Source: Ruminococcus_C sp963590855
GTDB taxonomy: Bacteria > Bacillota > Clostridia > Oscillospirales > Ruminococcaceae
Assembly (NCBI GenBank): GCA_963590855.1
Contig: CAVAQT010000037.1
Span: forward strand, 1 to 23,666
Direction: 5' to 3'
DNA length: 23,666 nucleotides
Numbering within the stretch: position 1 is the first letter of the stretch; each line of letters begins with the position of its first letter. The notes beneath the pieces were generated by a model. It made no database searches and was not told where the DNA came from. It saw only the letters and a program-made list of their open reading frames with translations. This document shows, piece by piece, positions 23,653 to 23,666 of this stretch. The position numbers were made by a program, and so were the translations under genes.

Positions 23653-23666
23653 ATCGGGGGGTGATA

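Overview
The window looks like the chromosome of a plant-fibre-degrading gut Firmicute close to Ruminococcus (Oscillospiraceae). This rests on three proteins ending in dockerin-type duplicated calcium-binding segments, Thr-rich linkers, GGAGG-type ribosome binding sites, sigma-A promoters of the TTGACA-17-TATAAT kind, and a CIRCE heat-shock operator. No tRNA, rRNA, CRISPR array, transposase or phage gene was found. No gene-free stretch exceeds about 300 bases; the longest is about 250 bases, between the flippase-like gene and the YdcF-like gene.

Layout from left to right. Bases 1-40 are AT-rich and unlike what follows. Next comes the 3' part of a dockerin-bearing PL11 rhamnogalacturonan lyase (35-2170, +). 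A minus-strand group follows: hisC, then a LysR regulator with a ZIP metal transporter behind it. Divergent from LysR is a four-gene plus-strand redox-type operon (aldo/keto reductase, cupin, carboxymuconolactone-decarboxylase-like protein, flavodoxin; 5296-7416). A pair of GC-rich palindromes and a two-way terminator separate it from a DUF368 polyprenyl-phosphate transporter. Then comes a very repetitive 878-residue Thr-rich GLUG/dockerin protein (8698-11334, -).

The middle holds a zinc ABC uptake operon (znuA-znuC-znuB, minus) with a consensus promoter and a Fur-family-like palindrome at its start site. Divergent from it is a small unrecognised 85-residue gene with a structured 3' region. 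A flippase-like membrane protein follows on the minus strand. Divergent from that is a plus-strand set: YdcF-like protein, MBL-fold hydrolase and a CwlD-like cell-wall amidase.

The right part holds radA, htpG under a CIRCE operator, a small secreted dockerin protein of unknown function, and a HAD phosphatase, all on the minus strand. The terminator of an unseen upstream gene lies at the right edge.

The genes fall into recognisable roles: extracellular plant-polysaccharide attack and surface display (three dockerin proteins), zinc uptake (ZIP and Znu), envelope maintenance (DUF368, flippase-like, YdcF, amidase), stress and DNA repair (htpG, radA, redox operon). I saw no clear new defence or mobile system. 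The less-explained items are the redox operon, the 85-residue gene with its structured 3' region, the repeat-rich GLUG/dockerin protein and the small dockerin protein with an operator-like palindrome.
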